The position numbers were made by a program, and so were the translations under genes. From Paenibacillus_E sp964253085 (lineage in GTDB: Bacteria; Bacillota; Bacilli; Paenibacillales; NBRC-103111), in the NCBI RefSeq assembly GCF_964253085.1, contig NZ_CAXUQH020000001.1:3162001-3226000 (forward strand): a DNA stretch of 64,000 nt, in the 5' to 3' direction. Shown piece by piece: positions 34,998-43,906 of the stretch; the first letter of the stretch is position 1; each line of letters begins with the position of its first letter. Below the pieces are notes generated by a model. The model saw only the letters and a program-made list of their open reading frames with translations, searched no databases and was not told the origin of the DNA.

Positions 34998-36746
34998 ATG
35001 GGATTACGTTCAGTCATAGATACGTATCGGCATATGAAGATCAAAAATAAGTTGTCGATTTTGATAACGATGATTATCGCGGTTTCTTTGGCATTTACCA
35101 TTTTGATCCAGCAATATGTGTTTTCGATCTACGATGGGCAAATTTATGATAAATCTTCACGCGTACTCAATTTGTCGTCTACCGCGATCGAAACAGAGCT
35201 TAAGCGATTGCAGCAGCTGTCCTACCGGATTTTGGCAGAGGAGCAGGTTCAGGAATGGTTGACTTCACTCAAAAGAAATCCATCCGATTATGACCGACTC
35301 ATAATTAGTCAATACTTGGTAGATCGATTAATCAGCTATTCTGGAGAGGAACCCTATTTATTTTCCATCCAAATTACGGATGCCAAGGGAAATGAGCATG
35401 AGGGCGGCAACATTCTACGAATGGACGCTGAACGGAAAAGACACATCTTGAATGTGGCTGCGGAAGGCAATGGGGAAAATCGGTGGATATATCCAGATAG
35501 TAAGGATTCTGCGTTGATTGCAACGCGGGAAATTCGCTCTTTTCACAAAACAAACTTTGATTTGGACTATTTAGGGACATTGGTCATTCGAATCAACATT
35601 GAGAAGCTTGTACGCGATATCGCACCCGAAGAGGGCGATGTTATGATTGTTTCCGATGAACATGTGATCTTTCCTAGTGAACCTTCCTTCGATTGGAGTC
35701 GGATTACGAAGCCTATGAACGCTGGTAAAGGCTATGAAATCCAGAAAATTAACGGCGAAGAATATTTCATCGCGCAAATCCAGTCACTGAATACAGGTTG
35801 GACTTACTTAAACATAACGCCATTTAATCAAATCTTTGATCGAATCATATTTATCAAGGAAATGGTCGTTTTCGTCTTTATTGCCATATTCGTGGTTGTG
35901 ATTTTGTTAGGCATACGTTTCTCGTATAGTTTAACTAGGCCAATCGATGAGTTAATGGTAAGGATGAAGCTGGCGGAGAAAGGGAATTTCGAAGAGGCGA
36001 ATTTATTTCCGCCAGGCGGTCAGGTGGCCATGAATGAAATTGGGCTCTTACAGCGAAGCTTCCGATTCATGATAGAACGCATCAATACCTTGATTCAGGA
36101 AAATTATGCGAATCGACTACTGATTAAAGAAACGGAATTTAAGGCGTTACAGTCCCAAATTAACCCTCATTTTCTGTACAATACGTTGGAATCGATTAAT
36201 TGGATGGCGAAAGTGAATCGACAATCCAAAATTTCCGAGATGGTGGAAGCGCTGGCGTATTTGCTTCGCCACTCTGTCGATTTGAAGGAACCCATTATTA
36301 CACTCGGTGAGGAAATCGATATCGTCCGCAGTTATGTGACGATTCAGAAAATTCGTTTCGAAGAGCGATTGGTATTTAGGCTGGATGTGCCTGAAGAATT
36401 AATGAGTCGCCCGATTCCCAAGCTGACGCTTCAGCCTTTGATGGAAAATGCTATTCATTATGCGCTGGAGTCAACCATCGAGCCTTGTGAAATTTCGATC
36501 CGAGGCTGGAGTACGGAAGACGGCATCTTCCTTGCTGTTGATGATACGGGACCAGGATTCCCTAATGGCATGATTGAAAGGCTGCGTAGCGGTGAAGTGA
36601 CGACGAAGGGGAAAGGTATCGGACTCCTGAATATTGATGATCGGATTAAGCTTGCTTTTGGCGACGCGTATGGTATTCGAGTGGATGAGTCGGCCGAGCA
36701 GGGGGCTTCCATCATTCTGAGTTTACCTAAAGGACAGGAGGAATAA
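34998..36746 (+). CDS. YesM-family sensor histidine kinase
   Basis: A 582-aa sensor kinase. Membrane segments lie near residues 18-38 and 287-312 (MVVFVFIAIFVVVILLGIRFSY), with a Cache-like sensor between them and HAMP after. The kinase core has phosphoacceptor His in QSQINPHFLYNTLE, N-box LMENAIHYALE, DDTGPGFP and GKGIGLLNIDDRI. ATG at 34998 is preceded by a weak AGGGAG. It is paired with the regulator three bases downstream and followed by a transporter and GH105 enzyme, the probable regulon. Confidence 0.92.
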   Translation: MGLRSVIDTYRHMKIKNKLSILITMIIAVSLAFTILIQQYVFSIYDGQIYDKSSRVLNLSSTAIETELKRLQQLSYRILAEEQVQEWLTSLKRNPSDYDRLIISQYLVDRLISYSGEEPYLFSIQITDAKGNEHEGGNILRMDAERKRHILNVAAEGNGENRWIYPDSKDSALIATREIRSFHKTNFDLDYLGTLVIRINIEKLVRDIAPEEGDVMIVSDEHVIFPSEPSFDWSRITKPMNAGKGYEIQKINGEEYFIAQIQSLNTGWTYLNITPFNQIFDRIIFIKEMVVFVFIAIFVVVILLGIRFSYSLTRPIDELMVRMKLAEKGNFEEANLFPPGGQVAMNEIGLLQRSFRFMIERINTLIQENYANRLLIKETEFKALQSQINPHFLYNTLESINWMAKVNRQSKISEMVEALAYLLRHSVDLKEPIITLGEEIDIVRSYVTIQKIRFEERLVFRLDVPEELMSRPIPKLTLQPLMENAIHYALESTIEPCEISIRGWSTEDGIFLAVDDTGPGFPNGMIERLRSGEVTTKGKGIGLLNIDDRIKLAFGDAYGIRVDESAEQGASIILSLPKGQEE

Positions 36747-36749
36747 GGC

Positions 36750-38312
36750 ATGTATAAAGTATTGTTAGTTGATGATGAGCGAATTATTCTGGATGGCATC
36801 TCACGTATGGTGGATTGGTCTTCTTTACAAACGGAGCTTATAGGGACTGCGCGCAATGGTGTAGAAGCCTTTGAAAGTATACAGAAACAGGCGCCTGATA
36901 TTATTATAAGTGATATTCGTATGCCTGGGATGGACGGGCTTGAGCTTGTGGCGCGTGTGCATGAAGCGTATCCGCATATTCGCTTCGTTCTGCTTTCGGG
37001 TTTTGGTGAATTCGACTATGCGAGCAGAGCGATGCAGTATGGTGTTAAGCATTATTTACTCAAGCCAACGAATGAAGGGAAGATCGGGGAAGCGCTTAAG
37101 GAAATCGTGGCTGAGCTTGAACAGGAGACAAGCAAGGAGTCGTTCGTTCGGAACATGAAAGCAGAGCTTGAGAAAGTGATGCCGCATGTGAAAGAACAAT
37201 TCCTCAAGGAGTTTGTCACGAATAAGACGTATGGTAATGTGGATTGGGATTATTTCCGAAGCTTATTTAAGCTTGACTTTGATTACCAAATTCGACTTCT
37301 CTTGTTTCAGTTGGAAGAAGGATTTGAGTTTGAGTATTTGTTTGCCATCAAGAATATTGCCCAAGAAATCCTAGTTAGTCCTCTCCTCAGTACGACAATT
37401 GGGAATCATGTCTTAATTTTGCTGGAAGAATCAGATCAAATCGATCTGCTTCATGAGCGGATCTACCATATACGAGACACGTTTCAGAGTTATTATAAAA
37501 GGGATGCCACAATCGCGCTTAGTGAACCGAGCCACATTACGCAAGCTAGATCTCTGTATAAGCAATGCCTGCATCTGTTGAATTATCGCTTTTATTTGGG
37601 GGAAGGAAGTCTCATTACCCGCAAAGATACAGAGGTCACGCAGGAAGCATCGCCGAAGGAGCTGGGTTGGGACGAGGAACGTCTCAATATGTCAGTGAGA
37701 TCTGGTCACCGCGAGGAAGCGGAAGCCGCTTTGCATGCCTTTATCGGGGGATTGAAAGAGGCGCAGCTTGATATTGATGTAACGAAATCGTATGTCATTC
37801 AGCAATTTGTATCCCTAGTTCGACAGTGCGCACCAGAAGAAATGAATCACTATTTTACGCAAATTCCCTTGATCGTAGAAATGAACACGCTGCAAATGAT
37901 TCAGACGTTTATGGAGAATGTTGTCATAACCATGACGGAACGATTCTATGGACTGAACAAAGTGAAACATAGCGCGATTGTTCAAAAAGTGATCGATGTT
38001 ATCAATACCCAGCTTGGGAACTCGGAACTCAGCTTGAATTGGGTGGCGCATGAAATGCTGTATATGAATGCAGACTATCTTGGGAAGTTATTTAAGAAGG
38101 AAACCGGAGAGAAGTTTTCCAATTTTGTCATGAAATCTAGAATTAATCGTGCCACTGAAATGATTGCAGAAGATACGGATATCAAAATTTTCGAACTCGC
38201 TGAACGACTTGGTTTCGGAGACAATCCACAATATTTTAGTCAAGTATTCAAAAAATACCGAGGATCAACCCCATCTGAATACATGAAATCGACAGAGACC
38301 TCTGCATTTTAA
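36750..38312 (+). CDS. YesN-family response regulator with AraC HTH
   Basis: A 520-aa response regulator. The receiver has LVDDER, phosphoacceptor Asp in IIISDIRMPGMDG and Lys in YLLKPTNEG. The C-terminal AraC HTH reads VAHEMLYMNADYLGKLFKKETGEKFSNFV and LAERLGFGDNPQYFSQVFKKYRGSTPSEY. AGGACAGGAGG precedes the ATG at 36750, whose gene follows the kinase stop by three bases. It is likely to activate the promoter at 38335. Confidence 0.92.
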   Translation: MYKVLLVDDERIILDGISRMVDWSSLQTELIGTARNGVEAFESIQKQAPDIIISDIRMPGMDGLELVARVHEAYPHIRFVLLSGFGEFDYASRAMQYGVKHYLLKPTNEGKIGEALKEIVAELEQETSKESFVRNMKAELEKVMPHVKEQFLKEFVTNKTYGNVDWDYFRSLFKLDFDYQIRLLLFQLEEGFEFEYLFAIKNIAQEILVSPLLSTTIGNHVLILLEESDQIDLLHERIYHIRDTFQSYYKRDATIALSEPSHITQARSLYKQCLHLLNYRFYLGEGSLITRKDTEVTQEASPKELGWDEERLNMSVRSGHREEAEAALHAFIGGLKEAQLDIDVTKSYVIQQFVSLVRQCAPEEMNHYFTQIPLIVEMNTLQMIQTFMENVVITMTERFYGLNKVKHSAIVQKVIDVINTQLGNSELSLNWVAHEMLYMNADYLGKLFKKETGEKFSNFVMKSRINRATEMIAEDTDIKIFELAERLGFGDNPQYFSQVFKKYRGSTPSEYMKSTETSAF

Positions 38313-38334
38313 ACAAATAGGTCTGTATTTTGGG

Positions 38335-38363
38335 TTAACGTTTCCTCTTTCCAACGGCATAAT
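38335..38363 (+). promoter_or_regulatory. Promoter of the transporter-GH105 operon
   Basis: TTAACG (38335-38340), 17-bp spacer, CATAAT (38358-38363), 46 bp before the binding-protein start. Read on the minus strand, the -35 area GGAAACGTTAACC resembles a degenerate catabolite-responsive element with three mismatches, so glucose repression is possible but unproven. Confidence 0.55.
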
Positions 38364-38408
38364 ACGAGTAGATAGAAACCGATTACAACTTTGGGGAGGA
38401 AATTACAG

Positions 38409-39743
38409 ATGAAAAAAGTCATGTTTACGGTCATCTCGGCCGCGCTATTACTTGCAGGTTGTGGGACAAGCGGTTCTAGCGGTTCAACAAGCACACCAAA
38501 CACAGGCACTAACCCAGCAGCAAGTACAGCACCTACGACTAGTGCCAAAGCAAATCCAGTTACTTTGCGCGTTGCTTGGTGGGGCGGACAAGCACGTCAT
38601 GATTATACGTTGAAAGTGATTGAGTTGTATCAGCAAAAGCACCCAAATGTGAAAATCGAGTCAGAATATGCAGCATTCGACGATTATTGGAAGAAGCTTG
38701 CACCACAGGCTGCTGCGAATGGATTACCTGACGTATTTCAAATGGACATCTCCTACCTGACACAATACGGTGGCAGAGGTCAATTGGAAGATTTGACACC
38801 ATTTACAACAAACGGCGTGCTGGACGTGAAAAATATTGCTGAAAGCAATCTTTCCGGCGGCAAAGTTGACGGTAAACTCGTTGCGTTAAGCGCAGGATCC
38901 AATGCCCTGGGCGCTACCGTTGACCCGCAAATGCTGAAAGACAATGGCATTACGCCGAAGGAAGATTGGACATTCGCTGACTTGGACGCAGTTGGCGCGA
39001 CGTTGAAAGCCAAAGGCAAGATGCTTGCCGGTGATCTTCGTCATGACGTGTACTTCCCATTCTATTTGAGAAGCGTTGGTCAAAAGCTATACGCGGCAGA
39101 TGGCGCTAGTCTTGGCTATTCCGATGATAAAGCGTTTGTTGACTACTACACGATGTACAAAAAATGGTATGATTCTGGCTACTTATTGCCGCTAGACAAG
39201 CTGGCACAGAAAAAAGGAACGGCGGAGGACGACGAAATGGTTCTAGGCAATGCGGTTGCCACATTTGGTTGGTCCAATCAGTTCATTGGTTTCAATACAG
39301 CTGCGAAGCGATCGTTGGATGTATTGAAAACGCCAAGCTGGAGTCAAAACAAAGCGCTGTTCTTGAAACCAAGTATGTTCTGGTCTGTTGCTAAAAGCTC
39401 CAAAAACAAAGAAGAAGCAGCTAAATTCGTCGACTTCTTGATCAATGATATCGACGCGAACAAAATCATCATGGGTGAGCGCGGTGTACCGGTTTCCTCC
39501 AAAGTGAAAGAAGCTTTGATGCCGCTATTGACACCTGAACAAAAGAAAGTATTTGAGTACGTAGCATGGGCTGAGAAAAACGCTTCCCCAATGGATCCGC
39601 CAAATCCGATTGGCTCCGTTGAAGTAGAGAAACTGTTGAAAGATACTGCAGAACAAATCATGTACAAAAAAATAACGGTTCAAGAAGGCGCAGCGAAATT
39701 CCGTAAGGACGCTAACGCAATCTTGGCTAAAAACAAAAAATAA
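38409..39743 (+). CDS. Sugar-binding lipoprotein of the GH105 operon
   Basis: A 444-aa family-1 solute-binding lipoprotein. The signal peptide ends in ALLLAGC, a textbook lipobox, followed by a long Ser/Thr/Gly-rich tether and a mature domain starting VTLRVAWWGGQARHDYTLKVIELYQQKHP. GGGGAGGAAA lies six bases before the ATG at 38409. It is encoded between the regulator and two permeases, ending in a strong hairpin. The GH105 hydrolase downstream suggests unsaturated uronic-acid oligosaccharides as ligand. Confidence 0.9.
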   Translation: MKKVMFTVISAALLLAGCGTSGSSGSTSTPNTGTNPAASTAPTTSAKANPVTLRVAWWGGQARHDYTLKVIELYQQKHPNVKIESEYAAFDDYWKKLAPQAAANGLPDVFQMDISYLTQYGGRGQLEDLTPFTTNGVLDVKNIAESNLSGGKVDGKLVALSAGSNALGATVDPQMLKDNGITPKEDWTFADLDAVGATLKAKGKMLAGDLRHDVYFPFYLRSVGQKLYAADGASLGYSDDKAFVDYYTMYKKWYDSGYLLPLDKLAQKKGTAEDDEMVLGNAVATFGWSNQFIGFNTAAKRSLDVLKTPSWSQNKALFLKPSMFWSVAKSSKNKEEAAKFVDFLINDIDANKIIMGERGVPVSSKVKEALMPLLTPEQKKVFEYVAWAEKNASPMDPPNPIGSVEVEKLLKDTAEQIMYKKITVQEGAAKFRKDANAILAKNKK

Positions 39744-39754
39744 GCTTGACCCGA

Positions 39755-39788
39755 AAGCCTTCGCATGCAACTTTGCGGAGGCTTTTTT
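39755..39788 (+). terminator. Terminator/attenuator after binding-protein gene
   Basis: AAGCCTTCGCA pairs with TGCGGAGGCTT (one G-U) over an eight-base loop, followed by six Ts. Transcription of the permeases would need read-through or the separate promoter near 39892. Confidence 0.8.
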
Positions 39789-39816
39789 CATGTTCAAAAA
39801 AAGCATGTAAGGACAG

Positions 39817-39897
39817 TATAACCGTTATTATGACTCTGTTATTTATACAAACAGAACGGTTTTTTGCCTTCTGGCAGCGGGTCAACTCTTTTATAAT
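39817..39897 (+). promoter_or_regulatory. Second hairpin and promoter before permeases
   Basis: A hairpin with TCTGTT/AACAGA enclosed by ACCGTT/AACGGT is followed by six Ts (about 39818-39866). Downstream, a consensus TATAAT sits at 39892-39897 with a poor -35 (TTCTGG, 17 bp upstream). The 218-bp gap between binding protein and permeases therefore holds two terminator-like hairpins and one possible promoter. Confidence 0.4.
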
Positions 39898-39961
39898 AAA
39901 GATAGAGAAGAGAGGAAGCGAGGCTTCCGCTTCATAAATCGAGGTTAGGGGTTGATCACCA

Positions 39962-40864
39962 ATGAACAAGCTGCGCTATAACGATAACCTGGTGGGGTAC
40001 ATATTTGCTTCCCCTTTCATTCTGGGGTTTCTCATCTTCACGCTGTATCCGATCATTTCTTCACTCTTTTATTCATTTACGGATTACAACTTGTTTGATG
40101 CACCGAATTTTATCGGCTTTGACAACTACGAAAAAATGTTTACCGCGGACGACAAGTATTGGAAATCCGTCAGTGTCACCTTTACGTACGTGTTCGCCAG
40201 TGTGCCGCTGAGACTCGCATTCGCCTTGATGGTGGCCGTACTACTTAATAAAGCTGTCTCAGGTATCGGCATTTACCGTTCCTCGTTTTACTTGCCTTCC
40301 TTGATCGGGGGCAGCGTGGCGGTCTCCATTATGTGGACGCAAGTATTCGGAGATAAAGGTTTGCTGAATTCCGCATTAGGCGTTATCGGTATTCATACGG
40401 ATACGTCCTGGATCGGGAACCCGTCCACGGCGCTATGGACACTAATTGCTTTGTCCGTCTGGCAGTTCGGTTCTTCCATGCTGATCTTCCTTGCAGGACT
40501 CAAAAATATTCCGGCTTCTTATTATGAAGCGGCCAGCGTAGATGGCGCGAATAAAATTCGCCAGTTTTTCAAAATTACGCTTCCGCTGCTCAGCCCGATT
40601 ATTCTCTTCAACCTGATCATGCAAACAATCTCTGCGTTCATGACCTTTACGCCAGCCTATATCATTTCACGCGGCGAAGGCGGACCGCTAGATAATACCT
40701 TGCTTTATTCTTTGTACTTATACCGCAGAGCATTCCAATTCTACGAAATGGGTTATGCGTCCGCAATGGCGTGGGTGATGCTAATTCTTGTTGGTATCAT
40801 TGCACTTGTTATTTTCCAAACTTCGAAATACTGGGTTTATTACGAAAACAAAGGAGAAAAATAA
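39962..40864 (+). CDS. Sugar ABC permease (UgpA type), GH105 operon
   Basis: A 300-aa CUT1 permease with six predicted membrane segments, starting YIFASPFILGFLIFTLYPIISSLFYSFTDYN. The EAA loop is YEAASVDGANKIRQFFKITLPLLSP. ATG at 39962 follows a GGTTAGGGG-type site. The next permease begins two bases after its stop. Confidence 0.92.
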   Translation: MNKLRYNDNLVGYIFASPFILGFLIFTLYPIISSLFYSFTDYNLFDAPNFIGFDNYEKMFTADDKYWKSVSVTFTYVFASVPLRLAFALMVAVLLNKAVSGIGIYRSSFYLPSLIGGSVAVSIMWTQVFGDKGLLNSALGVIGIHTDTSWIGNPSTALWTLIALSVWQFGSSMLIFLAGLKNIPASYYEAASVDGANKIRQFFKITLPLLSPIILFNLIMQTISAFMTFTPAYIISRGEGGPLDNTLLYSLYLYRRAFQFYEMGYASAMAWVMLILVGIIALVIFQTSKYWVYYENKGEK

Positions 40865-40865
40865 C

Positions 40866-41708
40866 ATGGCATATTCGAACAACTACAAACGCTTTGGCTA
40901 TCATCTCCTTTTAGTCCTATTGTCACTCGCGATGATGTACCCAATTATTTGGTTACTTGCAAGCTCTCTGAAGCCAAACAGTGAAATTTTCTCAACCGCG
41001 TACAGTTTGATTCCGAGCAAGATTGCTTGGGAAAACTTTCAAACGGGCTGGAAAGGCTTCGCAGGCAATTCGTTTGGCCGCTTTTTCCTGAACTCGTTCT
41101 ATATCGTGATCCTGTCTACGATCGGGGCGGTGGTCAGTTCAGCCCTCGTTGCTTATGCTTTTGGCCGTATTCCATTTTTCGGAAGAAACTTCTGGTTCGG
41201 TTGTATGATGCTAACCATGATGCTGCCGCATGACGTTACAATCATTCCACAATACGTATTGTTTGCGAAGTTAGAATGGATAGGATCCTTTAAACCGATC
41301 ATCGTGCCACAGTTCTTTGCGATCCCATTCTTTATCTTCCTGATTATGCAATTCATTCGGACGATTCCCATTGAGCTCGATGAAGCCGCTAAGATGGACG
41401 GCTGCAGTAAATACAGCATCTTTTTCCGGATTTTGGTTCCACTTATTGTTCCGGCGCTCATTACATCAACGATCTTCTCCTTCTACTGGCGCTGGGAAGA
41501 TTTTATTAACCCGCTTCTTTACTTAAATAAACCGAGTATGTACCCGGTCTCCCTGGCCTTGAAGCTTTTCTTGGACGGAGAGTCAGTGAACAACTGGGGC
41601 GGCATGTTCGCAATGGCATCAGCGTCACTTGTACCGATTGTTGTCGTGTTCTTCATTTTCCAACGGTACATTGTTGAAGGGATTAGCACAAGCGGTTTGA
41701 AAGGATAG
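40866..41708 (+). CDS. Sugar ABC permease (UgpE type), GH105 operon
   Basis: A 280-aa CUT1 permease. The EAA loop is DEAAKMDGCSKYSIFFRILVPLIVP. The ATG at 40866 is used because AAAGGAG ends the preceding gene about ten bases upstream; longer in-frame versions would overlap that gene. No ATPase gene is present. It is followed 24 bp later by the GH105 gene. Confidence 0.92.
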   Translation: MAYSNNYKRFGYHLLLVLLSLAMMYPIIWLLASSLKPNSEIFSTAYSLIPSKIAWENFQTGWKGFAGNSFGRFFLNSFYIVILSTIGAVVSSALVAYAFGRIPFFGRNFWFGCMMLTMMLPHDVTIIPQYVLFAKLEWIGSFKPIIVPQFFAIPFFIFLIMQFIRTIPIELDEAAKMDGCSKYSIFFRILVPLIVPALITSTIFSFYWRWEDFINPLLYLNKPSMYPVSLALKLFLDGESVNNWGGMFAMASASLVPIVVVFFIFQRYIVEGISTSGLKG

Positions 41709-41732
41709 AGAATGAGAGGAGAACTTATAGAC

Positions 41733-42776
41733 ATGCCGAAACTCGTATTTGAGGAAAATGAAATCAGATCAGCAATTGACCGTGTTGTAGAGCGCACGTT
41801 TCGAATGGACTTCGGATGGGATTGGCCAGGTGGTGTCGCATTCTATGGGGTTTGTGAAGCCTATGCGGCAACAGGTAATGAATCGTATCTAACTAGGTTG
41901 AAAGCTTGGGTGGATGAAAATATGGAGGATGGCTTGCCGAAGCTTTCGGTCAATGCGGTGTCCATCGGACACTCCCTTCTTACCCTATACGAAGTGACAA
42001 ATGATGAAAAATATTTAGACACTGTGAAGGAAATGGCGGAATTCCTTACGACACAAGCGGAGCGGTTTGGGGAAGACATCCTCCAGCATACCGTTAATTC
42101 CGAAACGTATAACTTTCCTGAACAAGCATGGGTAGATACCATGTTTATGGCGGGGTACTTCCTACTTCGTGTTGGTATATTGCTGAATAATGATGATTAT
42201 TTCGAGCTAGGCTTGAAGCAGTATCATGGACATGAGAATGTTCTTCAGGATTCTAAGACCAACCTGTACTATCATGGATGGGACAATATCGCTCAAAATA
42301 ATATGTCCGCCATCTTCTGGGCACGCGGGAACTCTTGGGCAGCGCTTACGATGGCGCGCGCACTCCATCTCGTAGAAGTCACTCATCCTTCTTTCATGCT
42401 TATTGATGGTTCATTGCGTGATCAATTAAGCGCACTTGTCCGGTTGCAGGATGAGTCTGGCTTGTGGCACACCATTCTTAATGATTCGACAGCTCCGCTG
42501 GAGACTTCCGGATCAGCCGGTATTGCCACAGCTTTACTAACGCGAGGAAGACTGTACAACAAATATACACAGAAGTCGATCGACGGTATCTTAGCTCGAA
42601 TTACTGAGGAAGGCACAGTAACAGGCGTATCCGCGGGAACGGCTGTCATGAAAAACGCGGAAGGCTACAAAGGCGTGCCGGACAAACGCATCCAAGGGTG
42701 GGGCCAAGGGTTAACCTTGACGTTCCTAGCTGAGGTGTTGAATTCGAAGAAAAATAGCTTTGGGAATGGTTGTTAG
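41733..42776 (+). CDS. GH105 unsaturated rhamnogalacturonyl/uronyl hydrolase
   Basis: A 347-aa intracellular (alpha/alpha)6-barrel hydrolase of the YteR/YesR family, which hydrolyses the unsaturated uronic acid left by lyases at the end of pectin or glycosaminoglycan fragments. The catalytic Asp is Asp135 in QAWVDTMFMAG, and the WARGNSWAALTMARAL and DESGLWHTIL segments are typical. No signal peptide. ATG at 41733 is supported by GAGAGGAGAA; an upstream in-frame ATG precedes this site. Last gene of the operon. Confidence 0.9.
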   Translation: MPKLVFEENEIRSAIDRVVERTFRMDFGWDWPGGVAFYGVCEAYAATGNESYLTRLKAWVDENMEDGLPKLSVNAVSIGHSLLTLYEVTNDEKYLDTVKEMAEFLTTQAERFGEDILQHTVNSETYNFPEQAWVDTMFMAGYFLLRVGILLNNDDYFELGLKQYHGHENVLQDSKTNLYYHGWDNIAQNNMSAIFWARGNSWAALTMARALHLVEVTHPSFMLIDGSLRDQLSALVRLQDESGLWHTILNDSTAPLETSGSAGIATALLTRGRLYNKYTQKSIDGILARITEEGTVTGVSAGTAVMKNAEGYKGVPDKRIQGWGQGLTLTFLAEVLNSKKNSFGNGC

Positions 42777-42813
42777 AAGGCAGCAGCGCCAAACTCTAGC
42801 GGCCTCCCGCAGT

Positions 42814-43007
42814 GATTAGATGGAAAATCTACAGCTATTTTTACGAATAATCGTTAAAAATTAAGTTTAAATGGAAAACCTCCAGTTAATTTTGGCCATT
42901 CTCTGCGAAACGCACAGAAACGTCAAGATTAACTGGAGGTTTTCCTGTTATTTCCTAAAAACAGCGAAAAAACGAAAAAATAGATGGAGAAAATCCATCT
43001 ATTTTCC
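42814..43007. repeat. Composite palindromic intergenic repeat, copy C
   Basis: It lies between convergent genes. GGAAAACCTCCAGTTAAT (42873-42890) is perfectly inverted as ATTAACTGGAGGTTTTCC (42928-42945), an 18-bp stem with a 37-base loop. AAAATAGATGGA (42977-42988) is inverted as TCCATCTATTTT (42994-43005), a 12-bp stem with a GAAAA loop. GATTAGATGGAAAATCTACAG (42814-42834) matches the GATTAGATGGAAAAAGTACAG of copy B. Confidence 0.75.
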
Positions 43008-43034
43008 AAATCAAAGCTATAAGAATCCAACAAT

Positions 43035-43793
43035 CTACTTCTTCCGCCCATACTGTTTCCCAATGTCCACCATGCGTCGATACAGCTTGCGATTGGACAT
43101 GTTCTTCAGCGGATAGAACTGGGGTCGCGTATTCACTTCTAGAATCCATGGTTTCCCTTTGGAATCGATCGCGACGTCAAGTCCCAGTTCTCTGAATCCT
43201 CGCTTGTGATTATCAAAGGCATACCCAACCGAAACACCCATCTGTTTCAAATGCGCTTCCCGCTTTTGGATTTCAGAATTGGAATAGCCTGCACCGAGCA
43301 TCGTAGGTTTGAAATACCCTATCGTTCCGCCTTGATTATAATTCGTAGCTACTTTGCCTTGTCTTCCGATTTTGGCGAAGAGGCCCGTGCTGACCCATTT
43401 ACCTTGATTCGTTTTCTGCACCATGACGCGAATATCGAAAGGTCTACCTTTTGTATTGGCGAGCTTAATCCCTTTCTGGAGTAAATAGGAACGCTTCCCC
43501 GCATGGCTGGACAATTTGCTGTGCAGTTTTTGCCGCGTGATATAAAAGTTTTTCGTGCGATTCAATTGGGTTTGGAAGCCTTTGGTCCTCTGCTTGATGC
43601 GGATAATGTTTGAACCGCCGGAACCATCTGTAGGTTTGAAAAAAACGGTCTTATAATCATTTAGCATCGTATGCAAATTATTTTGCGTAAAAAGCAACGT
43701 TCGAGGGACATAGTGGCGCAATTTAGGTTGCTGAAGCAGCCATTTTGTTTTACGCCATTTGCTCTTGATTGAACTGCTTTTATACGTGGGCAT
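43035..43793 (-). CDS. YheC/YheD-type spore-coat ATP-grasp protein
   Basis: A 252-aa ATP-grasp-fold protein of the YheC/YheD endospore coat-associated family, marking an endospore former. Typical segments are VFFKPTDGSGGSNIIRI, LLQKGIKLANTKGRPFDIRVMVQK, ELGLDVAIDSKGKPWILEVNTRPQF and the C-terminal RMVDIGKQYG. ATG at 43793 has AGAGGTG eight bases upstream. On the minus strand CATACGCTG (43816-43824) with AC 17 bases further upstream loosely fits a sigma-K promoter, which would suit a spore-coat gene; this is weak. The preceding gene on this strand is a beta-galactosidase, unrelated in function. Confidence 0.85.
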   Translation of the reverse strand: MPTYKSSSIKSKWRKTKWLLQQPKLRHYVPRTLLFTQNNLHTMLNDYKTVFFKPTDGSGGSNIIRIKQRTKGFQTQLNRTKNFYITRQKLHSKLSSHAGKRSYLLQKGIKLANTKGRPFDIRVMVQKTNQGKWVSTGLFAKIGRQGKVATNYNQGGTIGYFKPTMLGAGYSNSEIQKREAHLKQMGVSVGYAFDNHKRGFRELGLDVAIDSKGKPWILEVNTRPQFYPLKNMSNRKLYRRMVDIGKQYGRKK

Positions 43794-43906
43794 AGGGATT
43801 ACACCTCTTTTTAGACAGCGTATGTGAGGTTCACGCTGCTTGTCAGTGCATTTACCCAGTTGACCTATCAAATTTGCTAAAGGAAAAAGCCTATTAAGTG
43901 ACTTTG

